From the NCBI GenBank assembly GCA_947383835.1, contig CANDEV010000007.1, positions 91,226 to 155,225 of the forward strand: a stretch of DNA of 64,000 bases. Direction: 5' to 3'. This DNA comes from an uncultured Clostridia bacterium (GTDB taxonomy: Bacteria > Bacillota > Clostridia > Oscillospirales > Ruminococcaceae). The first letter of the stretch is position 1; each line of letters begins with the position of its first letter. The notes beneath the pieces are model-generated. The model searched no databases. It saw only the letters and a program-made list of their open reading frames with translations, and was not told where the DNA came from. A program made the translations under genes and the position numbers. Below are positions 7,744-16,004 of this stretch, piece by piece.

Positions 7744-9243
7744 TTAAACTATGCTTTCGCCGCGGATAGCCTTTGATACGCCGTTTGCGGCAAAAAGAAG
7801 CGTTACGCTTATTACCGACTTGACCATACCGATAACCGTTGACAGAGGGATAAGTCCCTTACCGATACCAAGGTTATAAACGTACAGGTCAAGCACCTGA
7901 AGCGACTCTCTGTTCATCGGGTTTGAGAATACCATGTACTGCTCCATGCCGTTTGAAAGAATGTTTGCAATAGACATCAGCAGAAGCACGCAGTATGTTG
8001 GGATAAGCTCGGGGACGGTGATGTGCCACATCTTGGCAAATCTTCCCGCGCCGTCAACCGTTGCAGCCTCGTAAAGACCCTGATCGATACCCGAAATGGA
8101 AGCTATGTAAATGATAGCGCTCCAGCCCACGCCCTTCCATGTACCCCATGCAAGCATTTTCAGCCACGAGTGGGAGTTGGACATAAGATAGTTTGTGTTG
8201 ACATTAGCGTCGGACATACTGTTTATCATGGTGTTGATAAAGCCGTCCGTTGAGAAAAGCGCGATAGCGATAGCGTACACAAGCACCCAGCTTATAAAGT
8301 TAGGTATCGTTGTGAACGTCTGAACAAAACGGCGGAAGTGCTGATTCTTTATCTCCGAGAGGAAGATAGCGAACGCCATAGGTATCCAGCTTGTGAGGAT
8401 ACCGAGACCGCTCATTGCAAGAGTGTTTTTAAGCACCGTTAAAAGGTCTTTCCTTGTCGCCGCGTTCTGGAAAAGCGAGGTGAACCATTTAAAGCCCACA
8501 AATTTATCCATGCTAAGGGTCTCGCCTGAGTTGTATTCAAAGAAAGCGTACCGCCAGCCGTACAAAGGCAGATAGCTGAAAACGAACGCCAGCGCGATAG
8601 CGGGGAGCATCATCAGGAAAAGCTTGAATCTCGGCTCCATATCGAAGCCCTCGCCCTCTTCCTCCTTGGGGACAAGCAGGAAGTTTATTACAGATATTGC
8701 AATAAACGCAATTGCCAAAGCAAGGAATACTGTGTTCACGTAAGGGAGCTGGGGAGCTACTTGTTTGATCTTGTCGGCAGCCCTTGCCTGATCCACAATG
8801 TCGTTGTAAAGACCGTTTATGCCGAGTATTGCGGCAAGCTCAATAACGCCGCCCGCAAGAGAAAAGATACATCCCAGCTTTTTGAGCTTGCGGTTGCCAA
8901 GTGACATACAGCCGCCTGCCGCCGCAAGGATTATTGCAAGGATAACCACCGCCGAAAGCGCGTTAAGGACTTTAAAGGTAGACTCCAGCACCCAGCCCTG
9001 TCTGAGAGCGCGCCCGAAGTTGGCGACTATGGAATCGTAAGAGATACCGCAGGAAAACAGGGAAAGGTTCTTGTTTATCATGCCGCTTAGTCTCGCGGGG
9101 TTGAACGCCGGGAAAAACAGCATAACGATGTTGGCGATAATAGCAGTCCGCAGAAGCCAGTACATAACGTCGGCGACCTTTTCAGCCGGTGTTTTGACGG
9201 CTATCGGCTGATTTCTCTTGATTTTAAGAGCTTTTTCTGCCAT
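7744..9243 (-). CDS. Carbohydrate ABC transporter permease, LplB/YteP type, with extra N-terminal membrane domain
   Basis: A 499-residue membrane subunit. Residues from about 205 onward form a normal LplB-type permease ('RFKLFLMMLPAIALAFVFSY', EAA loop 'EAATVDGAGRFAKMWHITVP'). In front is an additional domain of about 200 residues with some four hydrophobic segments ('LLRTAIIANIVMLFFPAF', 'AVVILAIILAAAGGCMSL', 'VFLALAIAFIAISVINFLLV') that standard members of roughly 300 residues lack. First gene of the importer operon, start ATG 9243 behind AAAGGA, with its own promoter at 9350-9378. Confidence 0.92.
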   Translation of the reverse strand: MAEKALKIKRNQPIAVKTPAEKVADVMYWLLRTAIIANIVMLFFPAFNPARLSGMINKNLSLFSCGISYDSIVANFGRALRQGWVLESTFKVLNALSAVVILAIILAAAGGCMSLGNRKLKKLGCIFSLAGGVIELAAILGINGLYNDIVDQARAADKIKQVAPQLPYVNTVFLALAIAFIAISVINFLLVPKEEEGEGFDMEPRFKLFLMMLPAIALAFVFSYLPLYGWRYAFFEYNSGETLSMDKFVGFKWFTSLFQNAATRKDLLTVLKNTLAMSGLGILTSWIPMAFAIFLSEIKNQHFRRFVQTFTTIPNFISWVLVYAIAIALFSTDGFINTMINSMSDANVNTNYLMSNSHSWLKMLAWGTWKGVGWSAIIYIASISGIDQGLYEAATVDGAGRFAKMWHITVPELIPTYCVLLLMSIANILSNGMEQYMVFSNPMNRESLQVLDLYVYNLGIGKGLIPLSTVIGMVKSVISVTLLFAANGVSKAIRGESIV

Positions 9244-9349
9244 TGTATCAATCCTTTCTTAATATGTAATCGTTTTACATATTTAATAATTAAACCGTTC
9301 CGCCGCTTTTTACACCAAAATACACAGAAGGAACAGGTTTGCAATAATA

Positions 9350-9378
9350 ATTTTACCACATATTTAACAAAGTATCAA
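9350..9378 (-). promoter_or_regulatory. Probable promoter of the importer operon
   Basis: Minus-strand TTGATA (9373-9378), a 17-base spacer and TAAAAT (9350-9355), about 100 bases before the first permease start. It lies in the 9244-9578 gene-free stretch, downstream of the GH3 terminator, so the importer can be transcribed separately from GH3. A short GCAGGGaacgCCCTGC palindrome near 9428-9443 precedes it. Confidence 0.5.
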
Positions 9379-9509
9379 TTAACATTTTAACCAAATACAT
9401 TGATAATTAATAGTTAATAATTAATAAGCAGGGAACGCCCTGCAGTGAGAGTCCCCCCAAAGCCGGATACGATAATTCCAAAATTTGATAAAGCCCCCCA
9501 AGGGGCGGT

Positions 9510-9556
9510 AAAAAATCAAGAACCTATATACATTGCGGATAGGTTCTTGATTTTTT
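9510..9556 (-). terminator. Terminator of the GH3 gene
   Basis: A long stem AAAAAATCAAGAACCTAT/ATAGGTTCTTGATTTTTT with an 11-base loop, ending in a T-run in both directions. It sits directly after the GH3 stop and isolates it from the importer operon. Confidence 0.9.
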
Positions 9557-9578
9557 ATTTTTTCGGCAGTCCGATCAA

Positions 9579-12350
9579 TTATTGATCGTCATTTGCCGAC
9601 AGATCATTCCAGCCGAAGCCGCCTATAAGCTCAAATTTAATGTCCTTAAGAGTAAGTCCGCCCTGACCGAAGTAGAGCCTGCACGCCGTAAAGCGTGAGA
9701 ACATTGGCAGCTCCCTCGAAATGGATACCCATTCCTCCGAGCCGTTAAAGGTGTAAGTCCCATGGGGAGAACCCATTGCGTACAGCGTAACGGGGACTTG
9801 CGCCACTGCGCCGCCCTCCGCCTTTGCGGTAATCGTCGCTTTGTATTTGCCGGGGACTGAAACGTCCAGAGCGAATGCAAAGGCTTTGCCCTTGACAGTC
9901 TCCACATCCGAAAGGGAGATGACCGCCGTTCTGTCCACCTTATGGAATTCCACATTTTCGGCGTCGAAGTCCTCCGCGTCCTTGGGACGGTTTATTATCT
10001 CTATTTCCTCCGCTTCATTCAATAAGCGCTTCATAGCGCGGCTGTTCATAAGATAGCCGCAGATATTTCCCGCGCACCGCTGCAATTCTCCTCTTGTGAG
10101 AGTACCGCTTTCAAGGGAGGAAAGAGTATTGTCCCCGTGGGTATTTTGGGAGCTGTCCGCGCAGACCATGTAAACGTCGTTCTGCGCCCTTGCCATGGCG
10201 GCGAAGTTGTTTCCGTCGGGAGCTTCCCCTCTGTCGTTCATGGTCGCCCACCAGTCCGTCATAACAAAGCCCTTGAAGCCCCATTCGCCACGCAGGATAG
10301 TCGTGTTCAGGTCATAGCTGCCCGCAGTCCACAAGCCGTTTACAGAGCCGTAGGTTGTCATCACCGTTTCGGCTTTTCCATTTTTCACCGCAATTTCAAA
10401 GCCCTTCAGGTAAATTTCCCTCAAAGCTCTTTCGGATATTACCGAGTCTATGCCGCGGCGGTTGGTTTCCTGATTATTTCCGCAGAAATGCTTTATCGTA
10501 CCTGTCACGCTGCTTTTGTGCAAGCCCGCAAGCTCCGCCGCAGCCATTGTCCCCGTAAGGAAAGGGTCTTCGCTGAAGTACTCGAAATTACGTCCGTTCA
10601 AAGGGTGGCGGTGGATATTCATTCCCGGTCCCAGCAGACATTCAACATTGTTTGCGGACATTTCAATACCCGTAAAGGTGAAAAGCTCCTCCACAAGCTC
10701 TTTATTAAAGGTACACGCCAGCATAGTTCCGTTTGGCAGGCTGAACGCCTTTGTGCCGCAGTCAAGCCTCATTCCCGAGGGTCCGTCGTCGCAGCAGCCG
10801 CAGGGTATGCCGTACCCGCGAAGCTTTTCGGTAACTCCGCCGAAAGCCGCAGCCGTTCCCGCCGTGACTTGGGGACTTCCCATTCCCTCGCCGCGTATAA
10901 TGCAGGCAAGGTCGTCGTCCGAAAGCTGTGCGACAAATTCCGCCATGGTATTTTTGCCGCTTAAAACGTCCGCAAGCTTAATGCCCCTGTCACCCGTTTG
11001 GGGTATTTCGGCGGGGAGATTTTCGGCGCGGCGTTTGTCCATGTCGGTCTCGGCAGCGTGCACAAATTCTTTTTCGGCACGTCCCCCGATATTTTTTATT
11101 ATCTCAAATTTTTCCACGGGGGCGTAGGCTTCGGCGCACTGCTTTGTAACCCTTGCTTCGGCAATTTCAAAGCTGTGGACTTCCTCCGCCGACCGCACGT
11201 CCGAACCTGCGTAAATTTTGTATTCTCCCGCTTCAAGAACATAGCAGGACTTGTGACCCGTTACTCCAGAATCGTCATAGGAAGCAAGGTCGTCCAAATC
11301 AATTTCAAAGTGCAGAGCCTGTTTTTCATTTGGGGCAAGCTCCTTTGTTTTTTCATAGCCGCAGAGCACCCTCGCCGCCTTGCCAAGCTTGCCCTGCGCC
11401 GCGCCGCAGTATAGCTGTACAACTTCCTTGCCTTTGCAGTCCCCGATATTTTGTACGGTCACGTCAATGGTTATCCTGCCGTCAGCTGTCTCGGCACGGT
11501 CAGTGCTTATCTTAAATTCAGTGTACGAAAGTCCAAAGCCGAATGGGTACAGGACTTTATCCTTTGCAAAGGTCTCAAACCAGCGGTAGCCCACGTAAAT
11601 ATCCTCGGTGTAGAAATTTTTAAGCTTGTCGCCGAAATATGGGGCGGAGGGGTAATCGCTGATATTTTTTGCGATAGTGTCCGAAAGCTTTCCGCAGGGG
11701 GAGATGTTTCCGAGAAGCACGTCCGCCGTTCCGAGACCGCCCACCATTCCGCCCTGCCAAGCGTACATAACCGCGTCGGGAGAAATTTCGCGGACAAAGT
11801 TCATGTCGATTATTCCGCCCACGTTAAGGACTACAGCCATTTTCTTAAAGTATTTGCGGACGGTTTTCAGCATTTCCGTCTCGGTTTTTGTCAGCAGATA
11901 AGAACCCTCTTGAAGAGTACTGTCCTGCTCCTCGCCCGCTGTCCTGCCGATGATGACAAGAGCCGTTTCGGAGGCTTTTGAGATACGCTCCGCAAGCTCA
12001 TCCGAGACGGGCATTTCCTCCTGCGACCAAGGCTCGCCGCCCCAGCCCGAACCGTCGTTGAACGGGTGAGCCTGTTCCCACTTTTCATAGACCTCCGCAA
12101 GGTCGGCGTTGATTTCCGCGCCGCATTCTTTCAGACCGTCGATAATGCTCCAGACCTTTGAGACGTTCACAAGACCGCCCGAGCCTGTGCCGCTTTTGTA
12201 GTAGTGGCTCTGGATACGTCCGAAAACCGCCGTGGGGGAGTTTTTATCAAGGGGTAGCGCGCCGTTGTTTTTCAGCAGTACGCAGCCCTCCGCAGCGGCG
12301 CGCCGTGAAGCATCGATATATTTATTCCAATCGAGGGTGATTTTTTTCAT
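9579..12350 (-). CDS. GH3 family glycosidase with permuted domain order, cytoplasmic
   Basis: Predicted 923-residue exo-acting beta-glycosidase (beta-glucosidase or related) working on imported oligosaccharides. No signal peptide is present. The alpha/beta sandwich and fibronectin-like domain come first (residues about 1-400: 'AAAEGCVLLKNNGALPL', 'YGFGLSYTEF'-like 'PFGFGLSYTEF'), and the TIM barrel comes second (about 450-780: 'CCDDGPSGMRL', 'LLGPGMNIHRHPLNGRNFEY', 'GTIKHFCGNNQE'). This is the reverse of most GH3 enzymes and matches the permuted group known from Ruminococcus and Butyrivibrio. The nucleophile Asp is in 'GFVMTDWWA'. A C-terminal beta-sandwich of about 140 residues follows and could bind carbohydrate. 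AGGAGG precedes ATG 12350. The R4 palindrome lies directly upstream. Confidence 0.93.
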   Translation of the reverse strand: MKKITLDWNKYIDASRRAAAEGCVLLKNNGALPLDKNSPTAVFGRIQSHYYKSGTGSGGLVNVSKVWSIIDGLKECGAEINADLAEVYEKWEQAHPFNDGSGWGGEPWSQEEMPVSDELAERISKASETALVIIGRTAGEEQDSTLQEGSYLLTKTETEMLKTVRKYFKKMAVVLNVGGIIDMNFVREISPDAVMYAWQGGMVGGLGTADVLLGNISPCGKLSDTIAKNISDYPSAPYFGDKLKNFYTEDIYVGYRWFETFAKDKVLYPFGFGLSYTEFKISTDRAETADGRITIDVTVQNIGDCKGKEVVQLYCGAAQGKLGKAARVLCGYEKTKELAPNEKQALHFEIDLDDLASYDDSGVTGHKSCYVLEAGEYKIYAGSDVRSAEEVHSFEIAEARVTKQCAEAYAPVEKFEIIKNIGGRAEKEFVHAAETDMDKRRAENLPAEIPQTGDRGIKLADVLSGKNTMAEFVAQLSDDDLACIIRGEGMGSPQVTAGTAAAFGGVTEKLRGYGIPCGCCDDGPSGMRLDCGTKAFSLPNGTMLACTFNKELVEELFTFTGIEMSANNVECLLGPGMNIHRHPLNGRNFEYFSEDPFLTGTMAAAELAGLHKSSVTGTIKHFCGNNQETNRRGIDSVISERALREIYLKGFEIAVKNGKAETVMTTYGSVNGLWTAGSYDLNTTILRGEWGFKGFVMTDWWATMNDRGEAPDGNNFAAMARAQNDVYMVCADSSQNTHGDNTLSSLESGTLTRGELQRCAGNICGYLMNSRAMKRLLNEAEEIEIINRPKDAEDFDAENVEFHKVDRTAVISLSDVETVKGKAFAFALDVSVPGKYKATITAKAEGGAVAQVPVTLYAMGSPHGTYTFNGSEEWVSISRELPMFSRFTACRLYFGQGGLTLKDIKFELIGGFGWNDLSANDDQ

Positions 12351-12407
12351 TGTTTTTCCTCCTAATTTTGTGTAAATTTCACTTCAGCGCACTTGTTACA
12401 CAGGCGC

Positions 12408-12930
12408 ACCTTTAGGTAAAAAGCTGGTCCAGCTGAGCCCAGCTGGTGGGGTCGAGGGGCAAAGCCCTCGTGGGGGTCAAGGGGGCAAAGCCCCTTTGTC
12501 GCCGCCCGCAGGCGGCGAAACTCCCTATCGTTCAAAAACGGAGAAGGGGGTGAGGAATGGCGACAGCCATTCCGAGGGGGAGCGTACACGACCGCTCCCC
12601 CTTGTTACAGTACGTGACAAATTTACCCTTTAAAACAGTCCGGTGGACTGTTTTAAATCTAACATACTTTATCCCGTTCCAAACAGTCCACCGGACTGTT
12701 TGGAAGATTTAGTTCTTAGGTTTACCGTAGGGGGACGCCCTCTCTTGCAGGGCGTCCCCCTCTTTCGGCTTTGCCGAAATTCACCCCCTGCGGAGCGCTT
12801 GAACGATAGGGAGTTTCGCCCTCTGCGGAGGGCGACAAGGGGCGTTGCCCCTTGACCCCACGAGGGGACTTTGCCCCCTCGACCCCCACAGCCTTGAAAG
12901 GCTGGCGAACTTTTTAGTTGCCTAAAGGGA
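12408..12930. repeat. R4 repeat copy A: roughly 0.5-kb palindromic element
   Basis: Long imperfect inverted repeat whose ends read ACCTTTAGG...GCCTAAAGGGA. From each end inward come the same hairpin modules: GGGGTCGAGGGG, CAAGGGG(G)CAAAGCCCC, a CGCC-rich stem, a module next to CTATCGTTCAA, and GC-rich stems around GGGGGAGCG and GGGGGACGCCC. Near the centre are two copies of an AACAGTCC(G/A)-GGACTGTT stem. It fills the gap between the divergent GH3 and rsmG genes. The second copy (33768-34250) is in opposite orientation. No protein reading frame is credible. Confidence 0.85.
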
Positions 12931-13048
12931 CTCTTACGTAACAAGTGTAAATATTATGTTTATTGTACAACAAAGTTTGGCTGTTATCAAGAGCAAAACT
13001 TAAAAACGGCGTAATAAATTTATGAAGAAAACGTTTAAAAATTATCCC

Positions 13049-13077
13049 TTGAAAAAAAGTCCAAAATAGTTTATCAT
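13049..13077 (+). promoter_or_regulatory. Promoter of rsmG
   Basis: TTGAAA (13049-13054), 17 bases, TATCAT (13072-13077), immediately upstream of the AGGAGG site and start of rsmG. The short distance implies a leader of only about 20 bases. Confidence 0.65.
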
Positions 13078-13105
13078 TATAAAAAATATTCAGGAGGATT
13101 TTTTG

Positions 13106-13813
13106 ATGACCATAGACTACACCGAATTTGCCGAAATTTTTGAAAGGGAAAAGCTCACCGTTTCCATAGAGCAATATGAAAAATTCAAGCTGTACGCCGA
13201 GCTTCTTGCGGAATGGAACAAAAAGATGAACCTCACCGCAATAACCGACAGCTACGGTATTGCAGTAAAACACTTTCTGGACAGCGTGCTTCCCATGAAA
13301 TTTTTGGATATTCCCAACGGCGCAAGCCTTATTGACGTGGGTACGGGCGCGGGCTTTCCGGGTGTGCCTATGAAAATAATGCGCACCGACATTAAGCTTA
13401 CCCTTTTGGACAGCCTTAACAAGAGGGTGAATTTTTTGTCCGAGGTGTGTAAAGCCGCAGACCTTGCCGCAGAGTGCATACACGCCAGAGCGGAGGAGGG
13501 GAGCAGGAAACCCGAATACCGTGAAAAATTTGATATTTCCACGGCAAGGGCTGTGGCGGCAATGCCTGTCCTTACGGAGTACTGTCTGCCTTACGTTAAA
13601 GTGGGCGGGATATTTGCGGCGTTAAAAGGTACTAAGGAAAATTACAGGGAGTGCGAAAACGCGGTAAAAATTCTCGGCGGAGAAATTTCGGACGTGACGG
13701 AATACGCCCTTCCCGACGGAGACGGCAGAACGCTTATATGCGTTAGAAAGATACGGGAAACGCCCAATAAATATCCCCGGAACAGCGGACAGATATCAAA
13801 AAAGGCATTGTGA
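13106..13813 (+). CDS. rsmG: 16S rRNA (guanine-N7)-methyltransferase RsmG
   Basis: Methylates G527 of 16S rRNA at N7 with S-adenosylmethionine. The 235-residue protein shows the GidB/RsmG signature: 'EWNKKMNLTAI', the SAM-binding loop 'LIDVGTGAGFPGVPMKI' and 'STARAVAAMPVLTEYCLP'. ATG 13106 is used rather than the in-frame TTG 13103, as AGGAGG (13092-13097) is 8 bases from the ATG. In many Firmicutes rsmG lies near the replication origin; here it stands upstream of the ribosomal gene cluster as a single gene. Confidence 0.96.
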   Translation: MTIDYTEFAEIFEREKLTVSIEQYEKFKLYAELLAEWNKKMNLTAITDSYGIAVKHFLDSVLPMKFLDIPNGASLIDVGTGAGFPGVPMKIMRTDIKLTLLDSLNKRVNFLSEVCKAADLAAECIHARAEEGSRKPEYREKFDISTARAVAAMPVLTEYCLPYVKVGGIFAALKGTKENYRECENAVKILGGEISDVTEYALPDGDGRTLICVRKIRETPNKYPRNSGQISKKAL

Positions 13814-13855
13814 CCCGCGGCGTAAAAAATTGTACAAAAAAATTGCCGAAAACCA

Positions 13856-13884
13856 TTGTAATTTTGAAAAAGATGTGGTATACT
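13856..13884 (+). promoter_or_regulatory. Extended -10 promoter for the small acidic protein gene
   Basis: TTGTAA (13856-13861), 17 bases, TATACT (13879-13884) preceded by TGG (extended -10). The start codon lies about 60 bases downstream. Confidence 0.65.
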
Positions 13885-13944
13885 ATATATTATAACAATT
13901 TGTTACAACAATTTATGTCAAAAATATTTAGGAGTTGATTTTTT

Positions 13945-14190
13945 ATGAAAGCTTTCGGCGCATTAATGCTTGCTCTTACATCTGCCGCTGCCGGCGCTGC
14001 CGCTGCCGCTTATGCTATGAAAAAGCGTGAGGAAATTGAACAGTACGATTACGATTTTGACGATGACGACGAGACATATTTCGACGACTGCGACTGCTGC
14101 GGAGACGATGACGATATGTCCGAGCTGGACAGTCTTGACGCTGACGCAGAGACTGCGGCTGACGAGGCTGCTAAAAGCGAGGATTTCTGA
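13945..14190 (+). CDS. Small membrane-anchored acidic protein, function unknown
   Basis: An 81-residue protein I do not recognise. Residues 4-22 form a single Ala/Gly-rich hydrophobic helix ending in 'MKKREE', so the bulk should face the cytoplasm. The remaining 55 residues are very acidic (runs such as 'DFDDDDETYFDDCDCCGDDDD') with three clustered cysteines, a pattern that could bind a metal ion. A strong promoter, a TAGGAG ribosome site and a dedicated terminator show a monocistronic, probably well expressed gene. Codon use is like its neighbours. Not a DUF I can name. Confidence 0.75.
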   Translation: MKAFGALMLALTSAAAGAAAAAYAMKKREEIEQYDYDFDDDDETYFDDCDCCGDDDDMSELDSLDADAETAADEAAKSEDF

Positions 14191-14203
14191 TTGCAAAAAA
14201 TCG

Positions 14204-14237
14204 GAGGACGGGCAGGCGAAACGCTCCGTCCTCTTTT
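14204..14237 (+). terminator. Terminator of the small acidic protein gene
   Basis: GAGGACGG (14204-14211) pairs with CCGTCCTC (14226-14233) and is followed by TTTT. It lies 13 bases past the stop codon. Confidence 0.85.
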
Positions 14238-14279
14238 AATTTGCAGGGGCGGCTGCGGACGTTTGCCGCTTGCCGTATA

Positions 14280-14382
14280 ATACTAATTTGCTCCTAAAAG
14301 CGTATGTAAAAAATCTGCACAAAAATCATATATGCAAATTTTTGCTTGATTTTTTACACGCTTTTTAGCCGCAAATCAGTAT
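14280..14382. repeat. R2 repeat copy a (about 103 bp)
   Basis: Ends ATACTAATTT and AAATCAGTAT are near-perfect inverses, followed inward by CCTAAAAGCGT and ACGCTTTTTAG. The centre holds GCAAATTTTTGC inside an AAAATCA...TGATTTTT stem. Two further copies, at 51833 and 56347, keep the right half almost unchanged. The T-rich hairpin could act as a terminator. Confidence 0.78.
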
Positions 14383-14408
14383 AAAATACATTTTGAGGAA
14401 AATTTGCA

Positions 14409-15065
14409 ATGAAAAAAATTTTTGCTGTACTATTATTAATATGTGTGACCGCTCTCGGCGGCTGTTCCTTGAAAAAGGAATACGAGCTGGCGGGCAAGGA
14501 ACAGGTTGAGGCTTTGCGGGACGAGGCTAAGGGCTGGAAAAGCGGCAGGTATCTGCTGACAAATCTTGACACGGGGGAGACGGATCAGGCTTTTTCCTTT
14601 ATGTATAATGAGGACGGTACTCAAAGCTACCTTTACGAGGTTGTGAACGGCGGGGATTATTACGCCGAATACAGCGACGGCAGGCTGCTTTATGTTGTTG
14701 ACGGGGGAAATGCCGCCGTTATCAACGAGGGCGGCGATGGGTACGTTAAATACTCCGAAAGCGCGCCTCACCCTTATTCCACGGGGGAGCTGCTGTTTTA
14801 TGCAAATCTGTTTGTAAAGTCCTCCGCGGAAGCGTCTGTTGAGGGAGGAACGTCCTATGTATACTATTATAATGTGGATAAGATCAACGAAACGCTGGGT
14901 ACTTCTCTTACGGAATTTTACACAAGCTATGTTTTTGACAGCGAGGGAGGCTTTCTTTATTTTGAGCAGCACAGCACCAACGCCGAGGGCAGCTATGCGT
15001 ACAGGATAGAAACGATAGACGCGAATTCTCTTACGGAGATAGAAAATCCCGTTGCGGGAGAATAA
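14409..15065 (+). CDS. Hypothetical secreted lipoprotein
   Basis: A 218-residue protein with a clear lipoprotein signal: 'MKKIFAVLLLICVTALGGC', Cys 19. The mature part is a soluble, Tyr- and Gly-rich beta-type domain ('GRYLLTNLDTGETDQAFSF', 'TSYVYYYNVDKI', 'EGGFLYFEQHSTNAEGSYAY') resembling small outer-face lipoproteins of clostridia that sometimes fold like LolA/DUF-type beta-barrels; this is only an impression. It begins 25 bases after R2 copy a, with a weak GAGGAAAA ribosome site. The gene is isolated, so context gives no role. Confidence 0.78.
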   Translation: MKKIFAVLLLICVTALGGCSLKKEYELAGKEQVEALRDEAKGWKSGRYLLTNLDTGETDQAFSFMYNEDGTQSYLYEVVNGGDYYAEYSDGRLLYVVDGGNAAVINEGGDGYVKYSESAPHPYSTGELLFYANLFVKSSAEASVEGGTSYVYYYNVDKINETLGTSLTEFYTSYVFDSEGGFLYFEQHSTNAEGSYAYRIETIDANSLTEIENPVAGE

Positions 15066-15304
15066 TTACAACAGCATTTACTTCTTGTTAATTAAATACA
15101 AATATATAGTGAACGCAATTTGGCTTGTTTGCATAATCAATATGTTTAAATTATTAATCAAACTGATTCCTATCAAGCCACAATACCTTTATTTTAAAAC
15201 TCCAAATCAAAAGTGCTGTAAAGTAATCATATTTTTAATATTGCCAAATTAGAAAAGTAAATGCTGTTGCCCTTTACATCCCATGTTCAAGCAGTATACT
15301 ATAA
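15066..15304 (+). other. AT-rich stretch without a recognisable gene
   Basis: Base composition changes abruptly from the coding sequence on the left to strongly AT-rich DNA. Only short frames occur (one of 66 codons ends at 15252) and none resembles a known protein. It is contiguous with the toxin remnant and immunity gene to the right, and is probably decayed DNA of the same horizontally acquired unit. Confidence 0.5.
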
Positions 15305-15444
15305 TTCAAAAATAAAACATGTATAACATTGGATAAAGATTATCACAATGGCGGGATTTGGAAAATGGCAAAGTCACCTAATGCTTTAAAAAGCAAACAA
15401 GAATGTGTACTTATGATGAAAATTTGAATAGAATTGGAGATTAG
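15305..15444 (+). pseudogene. Frameshifted C-terminal remnant of a polymorphic (CT-type) toxin
   Basis: One frame from 15329 reads LDKDYHNGGIWKMAKSPNAL. The sequence then continues, after a shift, as KKQTRMCTYDENLNRIGD and stops at 15442-15444. The pattern 'H-x-GG-x-WK...GTYD-x-NLNRIGD-stop' is the familiar ending of a group of polymorphic or contact-dependent nuclease toxins. No start codon, secretion domain or catalytic region is left, so the fragment must be inactive. The stop lies one base before the ATG of the next gene, the spacing normal for toxin-immunity pairs. The shift could be tested as a sequencing error, but the missing front half cannot be. Confidence 0.65.
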
Positions 15445-15445
15445 T

Positions 15446-15946
15446 ATGCTGTACAGAATTTCTCATTATTTAAGTAATGATAAAAATCAGTGGACATCAA
15501 TATATGACATAGATAATTCAAATTATAATCTAAATTTAGATACGTATTTGCAATGGGAAAAAATACATATAGATTGTATTATGGGTTTTGTTAATATGTT
15601 ATCTGATGAAAATTATATTATAAAAAAATTTGAAGCGATTGAACCACTTGATAAAAATAATGACAGAAATAAAAAGCAACCGTATAAAATGATTATTGAT
15701 GATTATTGTTCACCAATATATCAATCTCTGTATTTAGGACAATCACAATATGAAAAAAAAGATATTATTACATTAATTAAAATATTATTAAGAGAGGAGG
15801 CGTGGTTTGTGATAGAAAGTGAAAATATGTCTATTGATGTTGGATTTGATTATTACATACATATTGATACTTCTCGAAATATTTCAGATGAATTTAAGAA
15901 CTTTTATCTAATGAAAGGAATACTTATAGAGGATTGGATAAATTGA
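15446..15946 (+). CDS. Probable immunity protein to the toxin remnant (orphan)
   Basis: A 166-residue AT-rich, Ile/Asp/Tyr/Asn-rich soluble protein with no signal peptide or membrane segment. I do not recognise a family; the size, acidic character and position 1 base after the toxin tail are what suggest immunity. ATG 15446 is chosen because GGAG at 15436-15439 (inside the toxin tail) is 6 bases away; an in-frame TTG at 15434 precedes it. Codon use (AAT, ATA, TTA, GAT) is sharply different from neighbouring genes, a sign of transfer. Retained intact while the toxin decays, as is common when an immunity gene protects against rivals. Confidence 0.65.
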   Translation: MLYRISHYLSNDKNQWTSIYDIDNSNYNLNLDTYLQWEKIHIDCIMGFVNMLSDENYIIKKFEAIEPLDKNNDRNKKQPYKMIIDDYCSPIYQSLYLGQSQYEKKDIITLIKILLREEAWFVIESENMSIDVGFDYYIHIDTSRNISDEFKNFYLMKGILIEDWIN

Positions 15947-16004
15947 TACTCATACAGTGTTATGAAAGTGCGAGCCGAAAACTCCATTACGGTTCACAAA
16001 AATA

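Noticed and set aside
10137..11414. Several plus-strand open frames of 120-275 codons opposite the GH3 gene
   Set aside because: They are shadows of a GC-biased, well conserved GH3 coding frame; none has a ribosome site or a recognisable protein pattern.
12408..12930. Insertion sequence coding for a transposase in R4
   Set aside because: All frames across R4 are translations of palindromic GC-rich modules with no transposase motifs.
15052..15252. A 66-codon frame at the left of the AT-rich islet
   Set aside because: It starts inside the end of the preceding lipoprotein gene, lacks a ribosome site and resembles no protein; better treated as decayed DNA.
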